Of a stretch of 64,000 bases of DNA, positions 12,125-23,684 are shown one piece after another (positions within the stretch are counted from its first letter, which is position 1; each line of letters begins with the position of its first letter). Source of the DNA: Euwallacea fornicatus (Eukaryota > Arthropoda > Insecta > Coleoptera > Curculionidae); contig NC_089544.1 in assembly GCF_040115645.1 (NCBI RefSeq), forward strand, positions 5,704,001-5,768,000. Direction: 5' to 3'. The position numbers and the translations under genes are program-made. The notes beneath the pieces are model-generated. The model saw only the letters and a list, made by a program, of their open reading frames with translations, did no database searches and was not told the origin of the DNA.

Positions 12125-13062
12125 CAGGGTGTCCAAGCGAACATTGAATATAGGAGATTAACATGGGAAATTGGTTTTTATTTTTTTTGCGCCTGTACGG
12201 ATTATCCAATTGAAAAATTTTTATATGGAGGTCATAGTATGCAAGACCGGCTATCTTTCAGTATTTTTTTCAGTCTTCTAGTTACAGCCGTTTTGGCTCA
12301 AAACGCCTCCAAAATTCAAAAATTTGAATGTCCCGCGTAACCGTTCGGCGCCATGATTGGTCAGAATTAATGTCAAAACACAATGTCGCCAACAACGTAA
12401 GCGTAAACACTCCATTTCAAATTAATTTTCCCTTTTTGCTGATTTCTAACTTATTTAAGAATTAATTCAGGGAAAAATCAATGGAAAACCTGAGGATAAT
12501 TATTATGTGGTCTGCTTTGATGTCCCTACGGTAAATACGCAAGTTTCTTATTACCCCATAATGATAACACAAAGACATAACCTAACCTTTTATCTCACTA
12601 GACAGAATCTTCGCGGGCAATTTTAAATTTAATTCAAAACAAAACTTGCGTATTTACCGTAGGGACATCAAAGCAGACCACATAATAATTATCCTCAGGT
12701 TTTCCATTGATTTTTCCCTGAATTAATTCTTAAATAAATTAGAAATCAGCAAAAAGGGAAAATTAATTTGAAATGGAGTGTTTACGCTTACGTTGTTGGC
12801 GACATTGTGTTTTGACATTAATTCTGACCAATCATGGCGCCGAACGGTTACGCGGGACATTCAAATTTTTGAATTTTGGAGGCGTTTTGAGCCAAAACGG
12901 CTGTAACTAGAAGACTGAAAAAAATACTGAAAGATAGCCGGTCTTGCATACTATGACCTCCATATAAAAATTTTTCAATTGGATAATCCGTACAGGCGCA
13001 AAAAAATAAAAACCAATTTCCCATGTTAATCTCCTATATTCAATGTTCGCTTGGACACCCTG
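12125..13062. mobile_element. Foldback (hairpin) DNA transposon with about 420-bp near-identical arms
   Basis: The left arm begins CAGGGTGTCCAAGCGAACAT and the right arm ends in its exact complement. The arms stay almost identical inward to about 12547 and 12640, leaving a loop of about 90 bp. Differences are single bases or one-base indels. Both outer ends abut TATA, consistent with a TA target duplication of the Tc1/mariner type. No protein is encoded. Such near-identity implies recent insertion or gene conversion between arms. Confidence 0.9.
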
Positions 13063-14151
13063 TATATAATGAAGCAGATAATTTCTAAAATAAAAAACGA
13101 ATAAACAGTACTAATACATTTTCAGAATAATACATTCCGAACTTATTTAAAGTTTGCCAACACTAGGGACCTAATTGTTGAACTACCGCTATTTTTAACA
13201 GGATAATAGTTTTCATGTAATCGGAGCAATGATTTCAGCTTGGTTAATTGTTCCACCAGTTAAGAAGCTAATAAGAAATTTATGAGTCTGCCGAACTTAA
13301 GGGTGCTTTAATAAATCCGTCCTAAAATATTGATGTTGAACGCATAATACCGTCTGGTTTTTTTTTCTGAAAACTTTAAGGACTTTTTCTTCGATTTTTG
13401 AATAAAATTTTATAACTTTTGTTTTTGATACTATTGCACATTTTTATGCGTCCCGTCTGTAAATTGTCCTTCCCATAAGTAAAAATTATTGACATCAATT
13501 TATAAAATGTATTAAAAACTTTTTTATCTACAATCATGCAAACAACAGTGAGCACTAGTTTTATTTTAAAGATAACTAGAAACATTGCGTTCGACTTGGA
13601 AATAAAGCTAGATAAAAATTTCGTTCACCATATTTTCAAGGGAGATTTTCCGTTTTAATCTAAAATATTAATTTTTTTATAAATTACACAATAGCATAAA
13701 ATAAAATAATATGCGACATAAATCCATTAGGCATTACTACCTATTGAACTTATAACATAAATATTACTGTGTGGCAATTTAACTTTGATATTGATGTGAT
13801 TGTCAGCAACCACATCATGAGATTCATGAGAAAGCGTTGTATACAATAGATGTGGAGTGCAAGCCTCACAACCTAAATACCGCACTTATAAAATATATTA
13901 ATTAGTCAACTAAAAATAAATAAATCTCAGAGCATTAAGTTGAGAAAATAGAAAAACTATACATTTATTTCAAATACTTAAGGTACAGAATAAAGTATAG
14001 GAACACCTATCACTTAGTATTAAAAGTCTGTGTATATGAAAGAAATGTTCCTGTGAACATTCACAAAAATCTAACCACATCACAGAAACTATACATTCAC
14101 ACTGCCAAATTTGAGAAAAAAAATACACAATTACAACCCATCATATCAGTT
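13063..14151 (-). other. Erlin 3' flank
   Basis: This is AT-rich sequence downstream of the erlin stop codon. A minus-strand AATAAA (TTTATT on the plus strand) at about 13963 is a plausible polyadenylation signal about 190 bases after the stop. No other gene is seen. Confidence 0.45.
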
Positions 14152-15570
14152 TTAAGGTTTTTCCAATATATTTTCCACTGAATGTACAACAGTTCTATCA
14201 CAAACATCACCCAAAAACGTATGTGGGATGTCCTTTCCAAAGTATACTTTTGTATTCTTAGCTAGAGACTCATATTTCTTTAATTCAATGAATTCTTTGG
14301 TAAATAGCAGTTTGTTCACTTCTGCCTCTTTCTTCATCCTATAGAATTCTGCATCAGCCAGAGCCTTTTCTCTAGCCAAATGTATCTCATTCTCAATTTG
14401 GGACATCCTCTGAACAGACTCTTTTTCCATTATTTTCTGGTCAAACTGGATTTTAGACACTAATGCTATTTTCTCTGCCTCAATTAGAGCACGTTTCCTG
14501 TCAGTCTCTGCATCCTTTTCCACTACCTAACCAGATTTCTAATTACTAATAAATCTATGTTTAATTAAAAATAATACCTTTTGATGTTCAATAGATATGA
14601 GCAATTTTGTCTTTTCCCCCTCCATTAGTTCATAATTTTTTCTTATAGTTTCAGGAATTTTTGGCTTAGTTACTCTGACTGCCTGAATTATTATCCCTGG
14701 AGCCATCTCTACTAAATCCCGTTGCAATGCCTGTCAAAAAGTATTAGTTTACATAAAGCTCATAATAAAAAAACATTTAGCTACCTGTTTCAAATTCTCA
14801 TCAATTTGATCAAACAAGTCTATGTAGACTTCATGTAAAGTGTGTATACTACAGAACTGATTTAGTTCATGATGAATTTTATTAAAGATTAAGGTTTTGT
14901 CATAATCAGCAGTATAATTCCTGACTATATCCATTACTGCAATAAATGAATACATGTAGAAATGCTTGAATAAGAATTCCAAAACAAACAGTAACCTGAG
15001 TTAACATTTAAGTAATTGACCACTTCAATTCGATCAAAGTATATCATCACACCCCCACTGGTTCCACAGGGAACATTAGTAACTTCATCAGTTTGTAAAG
15101 TAACCTTAAAAATAAATTTTGTGATATTACCTTAATTATTCTCAATGAACTAGCAACTTCATGTGGTGACACAATGGTCAAAAAAATTATTTATATTTCT
15201 ATTCTATGGAGATTATCTTTGTGGTGATATTGACCAAATCCTAATACATGAATAAATGAATATTTTGTGTACTAGCTGTTTTAATAGTTTTACATTTCCA
15301 ACTACCTGTACACTTTTATATGAAGTTAATATTGGTATCATCATGTGGTAGCCAGGATAACTCATACTAGGCAATAAAGCTCCTCCCTGCATTCACAAAA
15401 AAATGTAATATTAATAATAAACAAACAATGTTTGTACTTACTCTAAAATACACAGCAACATGCCCTTCTTCAATTCTGTGCAGGGAGTAATTTGTTACTA
15501 AAAATATAGTGGATAGAATGCCACCAATAATGGCATGTTCCACAATTGAACTATGGTTAAACAAGGGCAT
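14152..15570 (-). CDS. Erlin: Erlin (ER lipid raft-associated SPFH/prohibitin-family protein)
   Basis: Six exons read on the minus strand: 15442-15570, 15306-15386, 14996-15104, 14785-14936, 14578-14730 and 14152-14526, giving 332 aa, close to vertebrate erlins (about 340). A single N-terminal membrane segment (about residues 11-28, IIGGILSTIFLVTNYSL) is followed at once by the SPFH domain (RIEEGHVAVYFRGGALLPS; PGYHMMIPILTSYKSVQVT; NVPCGTSGGVMIYFDRIEVV). Then come the conserved block APGIIIQAVRVTKPKIPETI and a long charged coiled coil. In other animals erlins form large ER-membrane ring complexes that recognise activated IP3 receptors for ER-associated degradation and restrain SREBP. The start is the ATG at 15570 because it precedes the membrane segment by the usual distance. 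The gene is divergent from kelch, 827 bp apart. Confidence 0.95.
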
Positions 15571-16396
15571 TGTAGTAAATATGGCAATTTGAAACACTTC
15601 TCTTTACAAGATAAGAAACCAATGGTAATGATATATTTGTAGATATTTGGGAAATAAATTTTGAGAAAACCGGGTGGTTAAAATATCGATTTTTTTTAAT
15701 GCTGCTAACTTGTAAGTCACAAAATGTCTATGGAAAGAGATGTCCAAACAAAACTAGCAGAATTAATCATTTTTAAAGATACAAATGGGCAATTAACTCT
15801 TAGAAATTAGGAAATCTTCATTAGTAAAATATTAAATGAATGCAATGTATCATGTAAGGTTAAACTTTTGTTTACAATGTGATTTTGACACATAATGATT
15901 GGTTACCTTCATAATTGACATTTCATTCACATTAAGAGCTTGGTTAGATGTGTTTTTATCCTTGTCTATTAGTTAGGCTTAAAAGAAGAGACAATATAAA
16001 CATGAAAACTAAGTTTTAATTTCAAATAATACAATGACATAGGCTATGTCGGTCAATTCTATAAAATTCACAAAAAAATACAACGCAAGCGCAAGACGCA
16101 GAAAAATTGGGAAACTGCAATTGTAATGCAAACAGCAACAGCAAACAGTTTTCAGAATTTTGAGAATTTCTATGTTCTTTCACAACTCAATTTAATTTGT
16201 TGAACACATGAAAATTATAATAGTGAGACGTTTTCTCCACAGTTTGCAGCAGTTTTAGCTTTAACTCTCGAATGTTGCAAAATTTGGCCTTCAAGAATTT
16301 GCCCCAATTTAGTTCTCACAAGAAATATGCCACTGCAGTGCACCTGAACTGAAATCAGTTTGTTATCATTAATCTTGGTGTTGATTTTCCATCTAA
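15571..16396. promoter_or_regulatory. Shared divergent upstream region of erlin and kelch
   Basis: 826 bases separate the two start codons, which face away from each other, so both promoters and both 5' UTRs must lie here unless distant upstream exons exist. No clear TATA box stands out against the AT-rich background. The call is positional. Confidence 0.4.
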
Positions 16397-19300
16397 ATGG
16401 ATCCCAATCACGCAGATGGTCTCATGGAGAGGCAGGGCAGGTAAGGGTTTAATCTCTATCATTGTTTAGTATATTCATAGCATGGAAACACTCTATTTCC
16501 TTATTAAATAAAAGTCCAAGGCCATGGGTAATAGAAAACTAGTCGTAAGACTCTTTCCATAGGGGTAAACATCAATGGAAAATTACTATTTTTTGATTAT
16601 GATAAGACTGAAAGGCAATTTGTGTAGGCTATATTATAGCAGGCAAAGGGCTCTATAACAAAGAAGAATTACTTTTTGCTCTACTTGTTTACTACATGCT
16701 TATCAGCCTGATTATTACAAAAAAGATATACAGGTGTCTTACATATTTAGAAAGCTGGATGAGATTAAGACAACAGTAGCAGAATGGATCAATACAAACA
16801 TTTAATATTAGGGTTTAATCACATGTGCACCTTAGAAATTCATCTACCTAATTTATAACACCTAAAAAGTATTATTTAGAAAAACACTTTATTTTTCATC
16901 AAAATTGATTATATAAAAATACAATGATTGCTATTTTACAGTACCCTTATGCTTACCAGATGTGCAAGCCAGAATTCCTTAGATGAAAGCTCCCAGAAAC
17001 ATGTTCCTCAAAATTGCCAGCGGCACCTTTCTTACAGAGAAAGGCGGCCCTACAAGAACCCCTTGCATACCCAAAAAGCTTTTGAAATTATGAATTGCAT
17101 GAGAAAGTAAGTGCTTGCATTCAATATTGGTACATAATTAAATTTTAAGCTTAATTAGGCAGAAGCTATTATGTGATGTTACCTTAGTGGCCAATGCCAA
17201 TGACATTCCTGCTCACAAAATGGTCTTAGCAGCATGTTCCCCTTATTTTTATGCCATGTTCTCGAGTTTTGAAGAGAGCAGGCAGGATCGGATTGTTATC
17301 CAGGAGGTCGACCATTATGCTCTAGAACTTTTGGTTGAATATTGTTATACCTCAGAAATACAAGTAAGTAATGCAAGTCAAACAATGAAATGGTAGAAAA
17401 AAAAGTGTTGTTTGCTAGGTTACCGAAGAAAATGTTCAAGTGCTTCTGCCTGCAGCACACCTTCTACAGTTAACTGATGTAAGAGATGCTTGCTGTGACT
17501 TTTTGCAGGCTCAACTCCATCCCACAAACTGTCTAGGCATTAGAGCCTTTGCAGACCTGCATGGCTGCCTGGAGTTGCTAGCTAATGCCGATAATTATGT
17601 AGAGCTAAATTTCCCGTAAGTCTTTGATGGAGTTGGAGTCCTTCAACTGTTACACAATTGACTAATTGTTTCAGAGAAGTGGTAGAATGTGAAGAGTTTT
17701 TAAGTTTGTCACAGCAACAAGTGGCCAAGTTAATTAGTAGTGATAGATTGACAGTGCCCTCAGAAGAAAAGGTAATGTATCATAAATTATAACAAAACAA
17801 CTTCAAATTTCAAAAAGTGACATAGTAACCATACAGTATTTCAATGATTGTTATAGGTTTTTGAATGTGTGATTGGCTGGGTGCATCATGATGTAGACAC
17901 CCGACAAAAGCATTTAGCTTCTTTGATGGAGCATGTTCGCCTTCCATTAATGTCCCAAGATTACCTTGTACAGCGGGTAGAAGAAGAGCCCCTTCTCAAA
18001 GAAGACTTGCAATGCAAGGATTATTACATTGAAGCCCTCAAATTTCACCTTTTAAAAGGAGATACTAAGACATCTTTTCGGACCCCAAGGCAAGATTTAG
18101 TATTTCAGCGAAAATAATTTTAATAATATGTGATTAATAACAACATGTAGAACGAAACCGAGGCAACCCGTGGGACTTCCGAAGGTCTTGCTGGTGGTAG
18201 GCGGACAGGCTCCAAAAGCAATTAGAAGTGTGGAGTGTTACGATTTCAAAGAGGAGAGATGGTATCAGGTAGCTGAAATGCCTACAAGAAGGTGCAGAGC
18301 CGGACTTGCTGTTGTTGGAGGAAAAGTTTATGCGGTTTGTTATGTCTTAAATTTAGTACCTACTTCCACTGGTTAACTAGTCAGGTGGTTAGCCTTGGCT
18401 GGCTTTTATAGTCAAAATGGAAGCGTTTTATTTGTAGAATAGGATATTGACGAACTGAAATCCCTGGCCTAATAAATGTATTGCAATAAGATAACAAAAA
18501 AATAGACACTAAAACAAACTTACTAATTGGGCAAGCCAAATAAAAACAACAAAAATATGATTTAATCATTGTAAGGTTATAGATTCCTATGAATGCCAGA
18601 ACAAGAAAAAATAATTTATTTTGATAGCCATTATAGCGACTGTGATGAGTGTCCCCCATATTTCGATGTGGAAATATAAAGCAAAACTAACTGTTTTAAA
18701 ATATATTAGCGTAAATTCAATTGCTACATTTCGTTTTGGCGAACGATTGGTTTGAAGTCAAATACTCTAAAAAAAAAATTGCAATATATTTTGATCAGGT
18801 GGGTGGTTTCAACGGATCTCTCCGAGTTAAAACGGTAGATGTTTACGATGCCGCCCACGATCTGTGGACAAGTTGCGAGTGTATGGAAGCACGTCGATCC
18901 ACATTAGGAGTGGCGGTTTTAAACAACAATATCTATGCAGTGGGAGGTTTTGATGGTTCCACAGGATTAAACACCGCCGAAGTTTTCGATCTAACCACGC
19001 AGAAATGGCGATCTATTTCCGCAATGTCGACGAGAAGAAGTAGCGTGGGCGTTGGAGTGTTGAATAGTCTTCTATACGCGGTATGACTCCGTTATTCTAT
19101 AAAAAAAGGATCTAGACTATTATGGTGTTTTGGGATTCAGGTGGGGGGATATGATGGGGCATCAAGGCAGTGTCTCAGTTCCGTTGAATGTTATAATCCC
19201 GAAACGGATACCTGGAGACCTGTGACTGATATGTGTTCTCGAAGGAGCGGTGCAGGTACTTCTAAAGCTCTTGCATATACATGCTGAATTATAGGGTAAC

Positions 19301-19687
19301 TTCTGATTCTAGGGGTTGGTGTGTTAGATGGAATTCTTTATGCTGTTGGAGGTCATGACGGTCCTTTGGTCCGAAAATCTGTAGAGGCGTACGATCCCGT
19401 AAAGGAGCAGGTATTCAATTATGAAGTCTAAATGATTAATACAATTTTACTAAAAATGGTTGAACATTTAGTGGACTCTTATCACGGATATGGCTTTATG
19501 TAGGCGTAATGCTGGTGTCGTGGCTTTAAACGGACTACTATTTGTAGTAGGAGGCGACGATGGGTGCAGCAATTTGTCATCAGTTGAAGTGTATAATCCT
19601 AAGACCGACTCGTGGTCATTATTACCCAGTGTGATGGGCATTGGCCGCAGCTACGCGGGTGTAGCTGTTATCGATAAACCCATTTGA
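16397..19687 (+). CDS. kel: Kelch (ring canal kelch homologue, KLHL2/3 type), first reading frame ending at UGA
   Basis: Eleven exons: 16397-16440, 16942-17106, 17159-17363, 17419-17615, 17675-17771, 17857-18089, 18151-18334, 18799-19080, 19141-19255, 19313-19410 and 19472-19687 (611 aa). It has an N-terminal BTB domain (KLLCDVTLVANANDIPAHKM), a BACK domain, and six kelch blades each marked by GG (VGGQAPKAIRSVECYDF, AVGGFDGSTGLN, AVGGHDGPLVRKSVE, VVGGDDGCSNLSSVE). Kelch-like proteins recruit substrates to Cullin-3 ubiquitin ligase; in Drosophila kelch organises actin in ovarian ring canals. The last blade ends SYAGVAVIDKPI then TGA. Intron 6 (18090-18150) starts with GC, not GT; the join gives FRTPR/TKPRQPVGLPK, as expected for the family. 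The frame stays open after the UGA (see next entry). Confidence 0.95.
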
Positions 19688-20871
19688 AAATCGGAATCTG
19701 TTGGCGGCGGGATGGTCGGGGTTCAGTCCGCAGTTTCAGTTAATAGGTAAGCCAAATGTATCCATTATTTCTGTTGGATAGTGTCAAGACTTTATTTGAA
19801 TTGATACGCCGCAAATATCACTAAACACTTTATTTGTTTGGAATAAGAAAAAGCACCCGCAAAATGCTACAAGTTACCACCGATTCCTCTCGAAAACTCT
19901 CGTTCGCCGATTGCTTCTCAGTCTCTTCTATAATATCTCACTCCTGAGATAATGCCACAATTCTTTATAAAATCTTTGTCAAAACCTATAAGAGGAACTT
20001 AAGTTATGTATTGTAAAATTTTATTCATTTTAAATTTTTATCCAAATGTTTCAATAAAAATTATTCACAGCCGATATGCAAACTGTGATGAAACAAGCAG
20101 CGTCGAAGGAAGCGCGGGGTACGACGTACGCGCCCCTTCCGTCTCATCAACCGGCGCTGTCCAGGACAATATCTACGAACCTTGCCACGATCCTGACGCC
20201 AACAGAAATCCACCACATGAAAACATCTACGAATCGATAGAAGAAATGAGGCAACAACAAGAAAGTAAGCTTTATTTTGCCTCAATGCGGGACAACTCTC
20301 ATTATAATTATCATGCTCAGACTTTCGGCAACAACCGGGCACTTCCACCGCTCCAGATTTCAACGAACCCATCTACGATCCGAATCTGCCGAGTTGCAGT
20401 ACGAGCACGTATGGCCGAATTGGCAACACTTACGGAAGAATTGACATTATCGGTCATGGCATTGGCAGAATAGAGCGGCACTTGTCCTCATCCTGCGGAA
20501 GCATTAATAAAAACCACTACACGTTGGAAAGTTTGTACGGCACCTCCGATCGAACAGGTAAACTTTTAGCACAGCTCGGCCTAATTCCACAAGTCTGGTA
20601 CTTTACGCATTCAATAGTAATGGACTTTTGGCCATTAGGACGAATCAGCAAAGTGTCGGTTCAGTGGCTTCTAGCGAACAAGTGGCTGCCTTTGTGGATC
20701 GCAAACACTGAAACTGGAAAGGATTATCGAATAATCGACTTTTTGATCGCTCAGGGTTTAGAGCAGATGGAGGAGGTTGAGGGAGAGACTGATCAGGCTT
20801 CGAATGTCTCAGGAGTAAAGGAAAATTCCGGCTCAGAAACATCAGAGCCGCCACCTCCTGGAACGAGTTAA
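19688..20871 (+). CDS. kel: Kelch second reading frame, reached by reading through the UGA at 19685-19687
   Basis: The exon that holds the UGA stays open for 59 more bases to a GTAAGC donor at 19747. Four segments then join in one phase: 19688-19746, 20071-20264, 20321-20557 and 20639-20871, giving 240 aa before TAA. The segments encode NIYEP and ENIYESIEE repeats, NEPIYDPNLPS, IIGHGIGRIERHLSSSCG and VQWLLANKWLPLWI. From memory, Drosophila kelch ORF2 has close counterparts of the last two blocks, and there ORF2 is made only by stop-codon suppression. This ORF2 is far shorter than the Drosophila one (about 780 aa). Drosophila readthrough stops often have a C after UGA; here the next base is A. 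Translation of ORF2 is inferred from architecture and conserved words, not shown. Confidence 0.8.
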
Positions 20872-23684
20872 TTTGTTTCAGATAAGCTATTTCAGTTTCA
20901 TTCAGAGAGCAACGATATATAGAGCTAAATTTTAATGCAATAGTTTTGAAATTTTGTTTTATTTAATTATTTAAAAACTTAAATCCTTAACTGATTTTAG
21001 ATATCATATATTTTGTTATAACTAACTATTAGTTAAGAATCTGTTAACGCTGAATAATTGGTTGAAATGGCGAATCTCAAGAAAAAACATAAGGTTGGCA
21101 TAGCTAATAACTTAACCTGCTCTATAATTCCAACGAAAGTATTTAAACCTTCGATACCCAGAGTTTTCGTTTTGGTTCTATCAGTTTTCGTTGTCATTAT
21201 TTTATACGTTTCATTAAAGTATAAAAGTATTGAAATTATTTTGCTACTTGTTGAATATTTTTTAGCTGATACTTCCTTGGTATAGGTTTTAATGTATTTA
21301 AAATATCTTTTACTGCATTCAGTTAGTTTGCAGTTTGCATACATGATGTTGTGTAGGTTACAGTGAAATCATATAACTGCACAAAATATTCCAGTTGACA
21401 ATAGAGTGCCAACAAGTATAAACCAAGCTGAATGTTGAGTAAGTTCCTACATTAAGCATCTTATTATTGCCTGTAACAATAATTGTTTCAACAAATGCAC
21501 GATTTTAAAAAGTTATAATTCTGGGAATCGCTCATTAGCAGTGTTAAGTAATACCATCAGAACTCTACTATTATGACGTTCCACGTTCTCGATCAGCCAC
21601 ATTGAAAATTTTGTTGTATGTATTGTTTCTCTAATGGCCTATACGGGCACCCGCACCACTGAGCATTCAGGGCGACTATATGGTACATATTTTGTTAAGA
21701 CGTATGCACACAGAATAGATAGACGCAGATAGTAGTCGTCTACCATATTACTGCACTCAGTGCTCACTTTTTGTATGCGAGAATTCGGCACAAAATTTTA
21801 CTGTGAAAGCCTGAAAACTCTGTTTTTTATTCATATATTCAAGAAAAATTGTAAGTAAAACATTCCCATATATTTTATCAAGGACTGTAAATGGTTTTCT
21901 TTCGAAGGAGGTAGTTAGTTCTCGACTTTATGTTGAAATGTTAGGGCGATTTAAAACAGGAATCTAGTCACATAGCTAACGTTATATTTTAGTTCTCGAC
22001 TGTGTTTTTCAAGAAAAAATTTCAATTTGAAATCTTTAGTATTAGGCATGGCTATATTGAATGATTAGGATTATATATTTTCTTGTTGTTGCGTTCACTT
22101 AGTACATAATTTGTCTCAATTGTGTTACAAGGTGCTATGTTATAACACAATCGAAATAAGTTAGAGGTTTGCTTGATCTTCGAGATTTTACGTAGTTCAT
22201 TGTTTATTTAAAGAGGGCACGTGCAAATGAACTACCTACTACTGATAATTATGATGAGTATTGGGGTATTTACGGTATCAAATGAAAACGGGAATATTGG
22301 AACTAAGTCATTGTGTTTGTTTGGTTCAAAAAAAATGCGTCATTTTAACAATATGCAGCATAGGAGACTGATCAGACCTTTGGATCTCGATACTCCTCTT
22401 CATTAGAAGTAAAATTTTAACTGACTAAAAATTGCTAAAGCACTGTGGTATATATTTACGGTTATAACGAGCATAAGCGTATAGGGAATATTCTTTTAAC
22501 CTCGGAAACACGCATCATATTAATCAGTGGTAAGAAGTTTAGAATTATTGAAACGTATATAATAATTATTCGAATCTGTGGGGAATCTATAAGTTGTACA
22601 TTTTTTTCTTTATGTGTAATTCGATACTTTCATAGCTATGGGCTAAAATTTATTACCATTTACCACTCGAAAGTTACGAAATTAGTGTTCTAAGATGAAT
22701 TATTTAAAAAAAAACAATGTGATGATAGGTTTAGTTTTGTATTCCTTTTAGAGTAGTAGCGATAAAGACAATATTCCAGAACAAAAATTTATTTTGTAGT
22801 TCCATAGATCCAGTTTTATTATATGGAAATTCACTTCCCTTGGAAGAAATTGAATGTAAAAATGGATATACCTAATTGCATTTGTGTTAAACTGTTAAAT
22901 GCGATTATTGATTATTATAAAGAATGTTTGTATTTTTTTTTGTATTGATCTGTATGCTTAAATCTGTTAATCGCAATTTATAAACGAATATTTGCCAAAT
23001 AAATACCTCTATGATGTTAAAAAATATGTGTAATGTTTTTTCCCAAATTTAAATAAGACGATGCCAGCATAAGTATACCATCATTTTTATTTGGCAAATT
23101 AGGTGATTTATAAAGTTAGTAATATAAACAATGATTCTAAGTACACGACATTTACAGCCATTGAAAATGATCGACTATACGAATAAATATATATTTAAAG
23201 ATTATAAGTAAAATGCAATACTGCCTCAAGTAAAACTTAGTGTAAATCACGAAATAAAATAGGAATGTTTGTAATACTAATTACAAAAGACGTCCATTAA
23301 AGCTTACATAGACATTACATACGAAACATTTTAACAGTTCGTGCTGCGACTAGAAAACCTGGTAAAAGAAAAGAAAGCACCCTGTACACGTACCAATGAC
23401 TAGTCTACGACCACATTATAAAACTTGTTACGCTACACCAAGTGGCACGAAGAAATATTTCCAAAAATTTTAAATAAAATTATTATTTCAGGAGAGAAGA
23501 GCAAATGAATCTTACCAAGTTATTATTTAATTCACTTGTACAATAACGATGTCTCCTTCGAAACCTGTTTAAGATTCAAAAACCTTATAAAATCTTCCCT
23601 CATCTAAAACAATTTAGAGTCAAAATGGACTTTTAAAATTTAGTTTAGTATCACAAAAATACTGTGTGCGTTCTTGGTTTTTTC
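20872..23684. other. 3' UTR of kelch and convergent intergenic region
   Basis: The sequence is AT-rich with no supportable gene. Small open frames near 21058 and 22221 have no family features. AAATAAA at 22997-23003 (+) and TTTATTT at 23086-23092 (AAATAAA on -) are candidate poly(A) signals for kelch and for the converging KIAA0319-like gene. They sit in the two arms of a perfect 14-bp inverted repeat. Confidence 0.5.

Noticed and set aside
20006..20473. Unbroken frame across the kelch ORF2 exons
   Set aside because: Its second half is in the wrong frame; splicing 20264 to 20321 restores NEPIYDPNLPS and GHGIGRIERHLSSSCG.
21058..21285. Small plus-strand frame with a hydrophobic stretch
   Set aside because: It lies in the kelch 3' UTR, has no splice context or family features, and an equally long frame exists on the other strand.
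22221..22406. Plus-strand frame with a signal-peptide-like start
   Set aside because: An isolated hydrophobic start in AT-rich 3' UTR; short and without further features or known relatives. A neuropeptide-like gene cannot be fully excluded.
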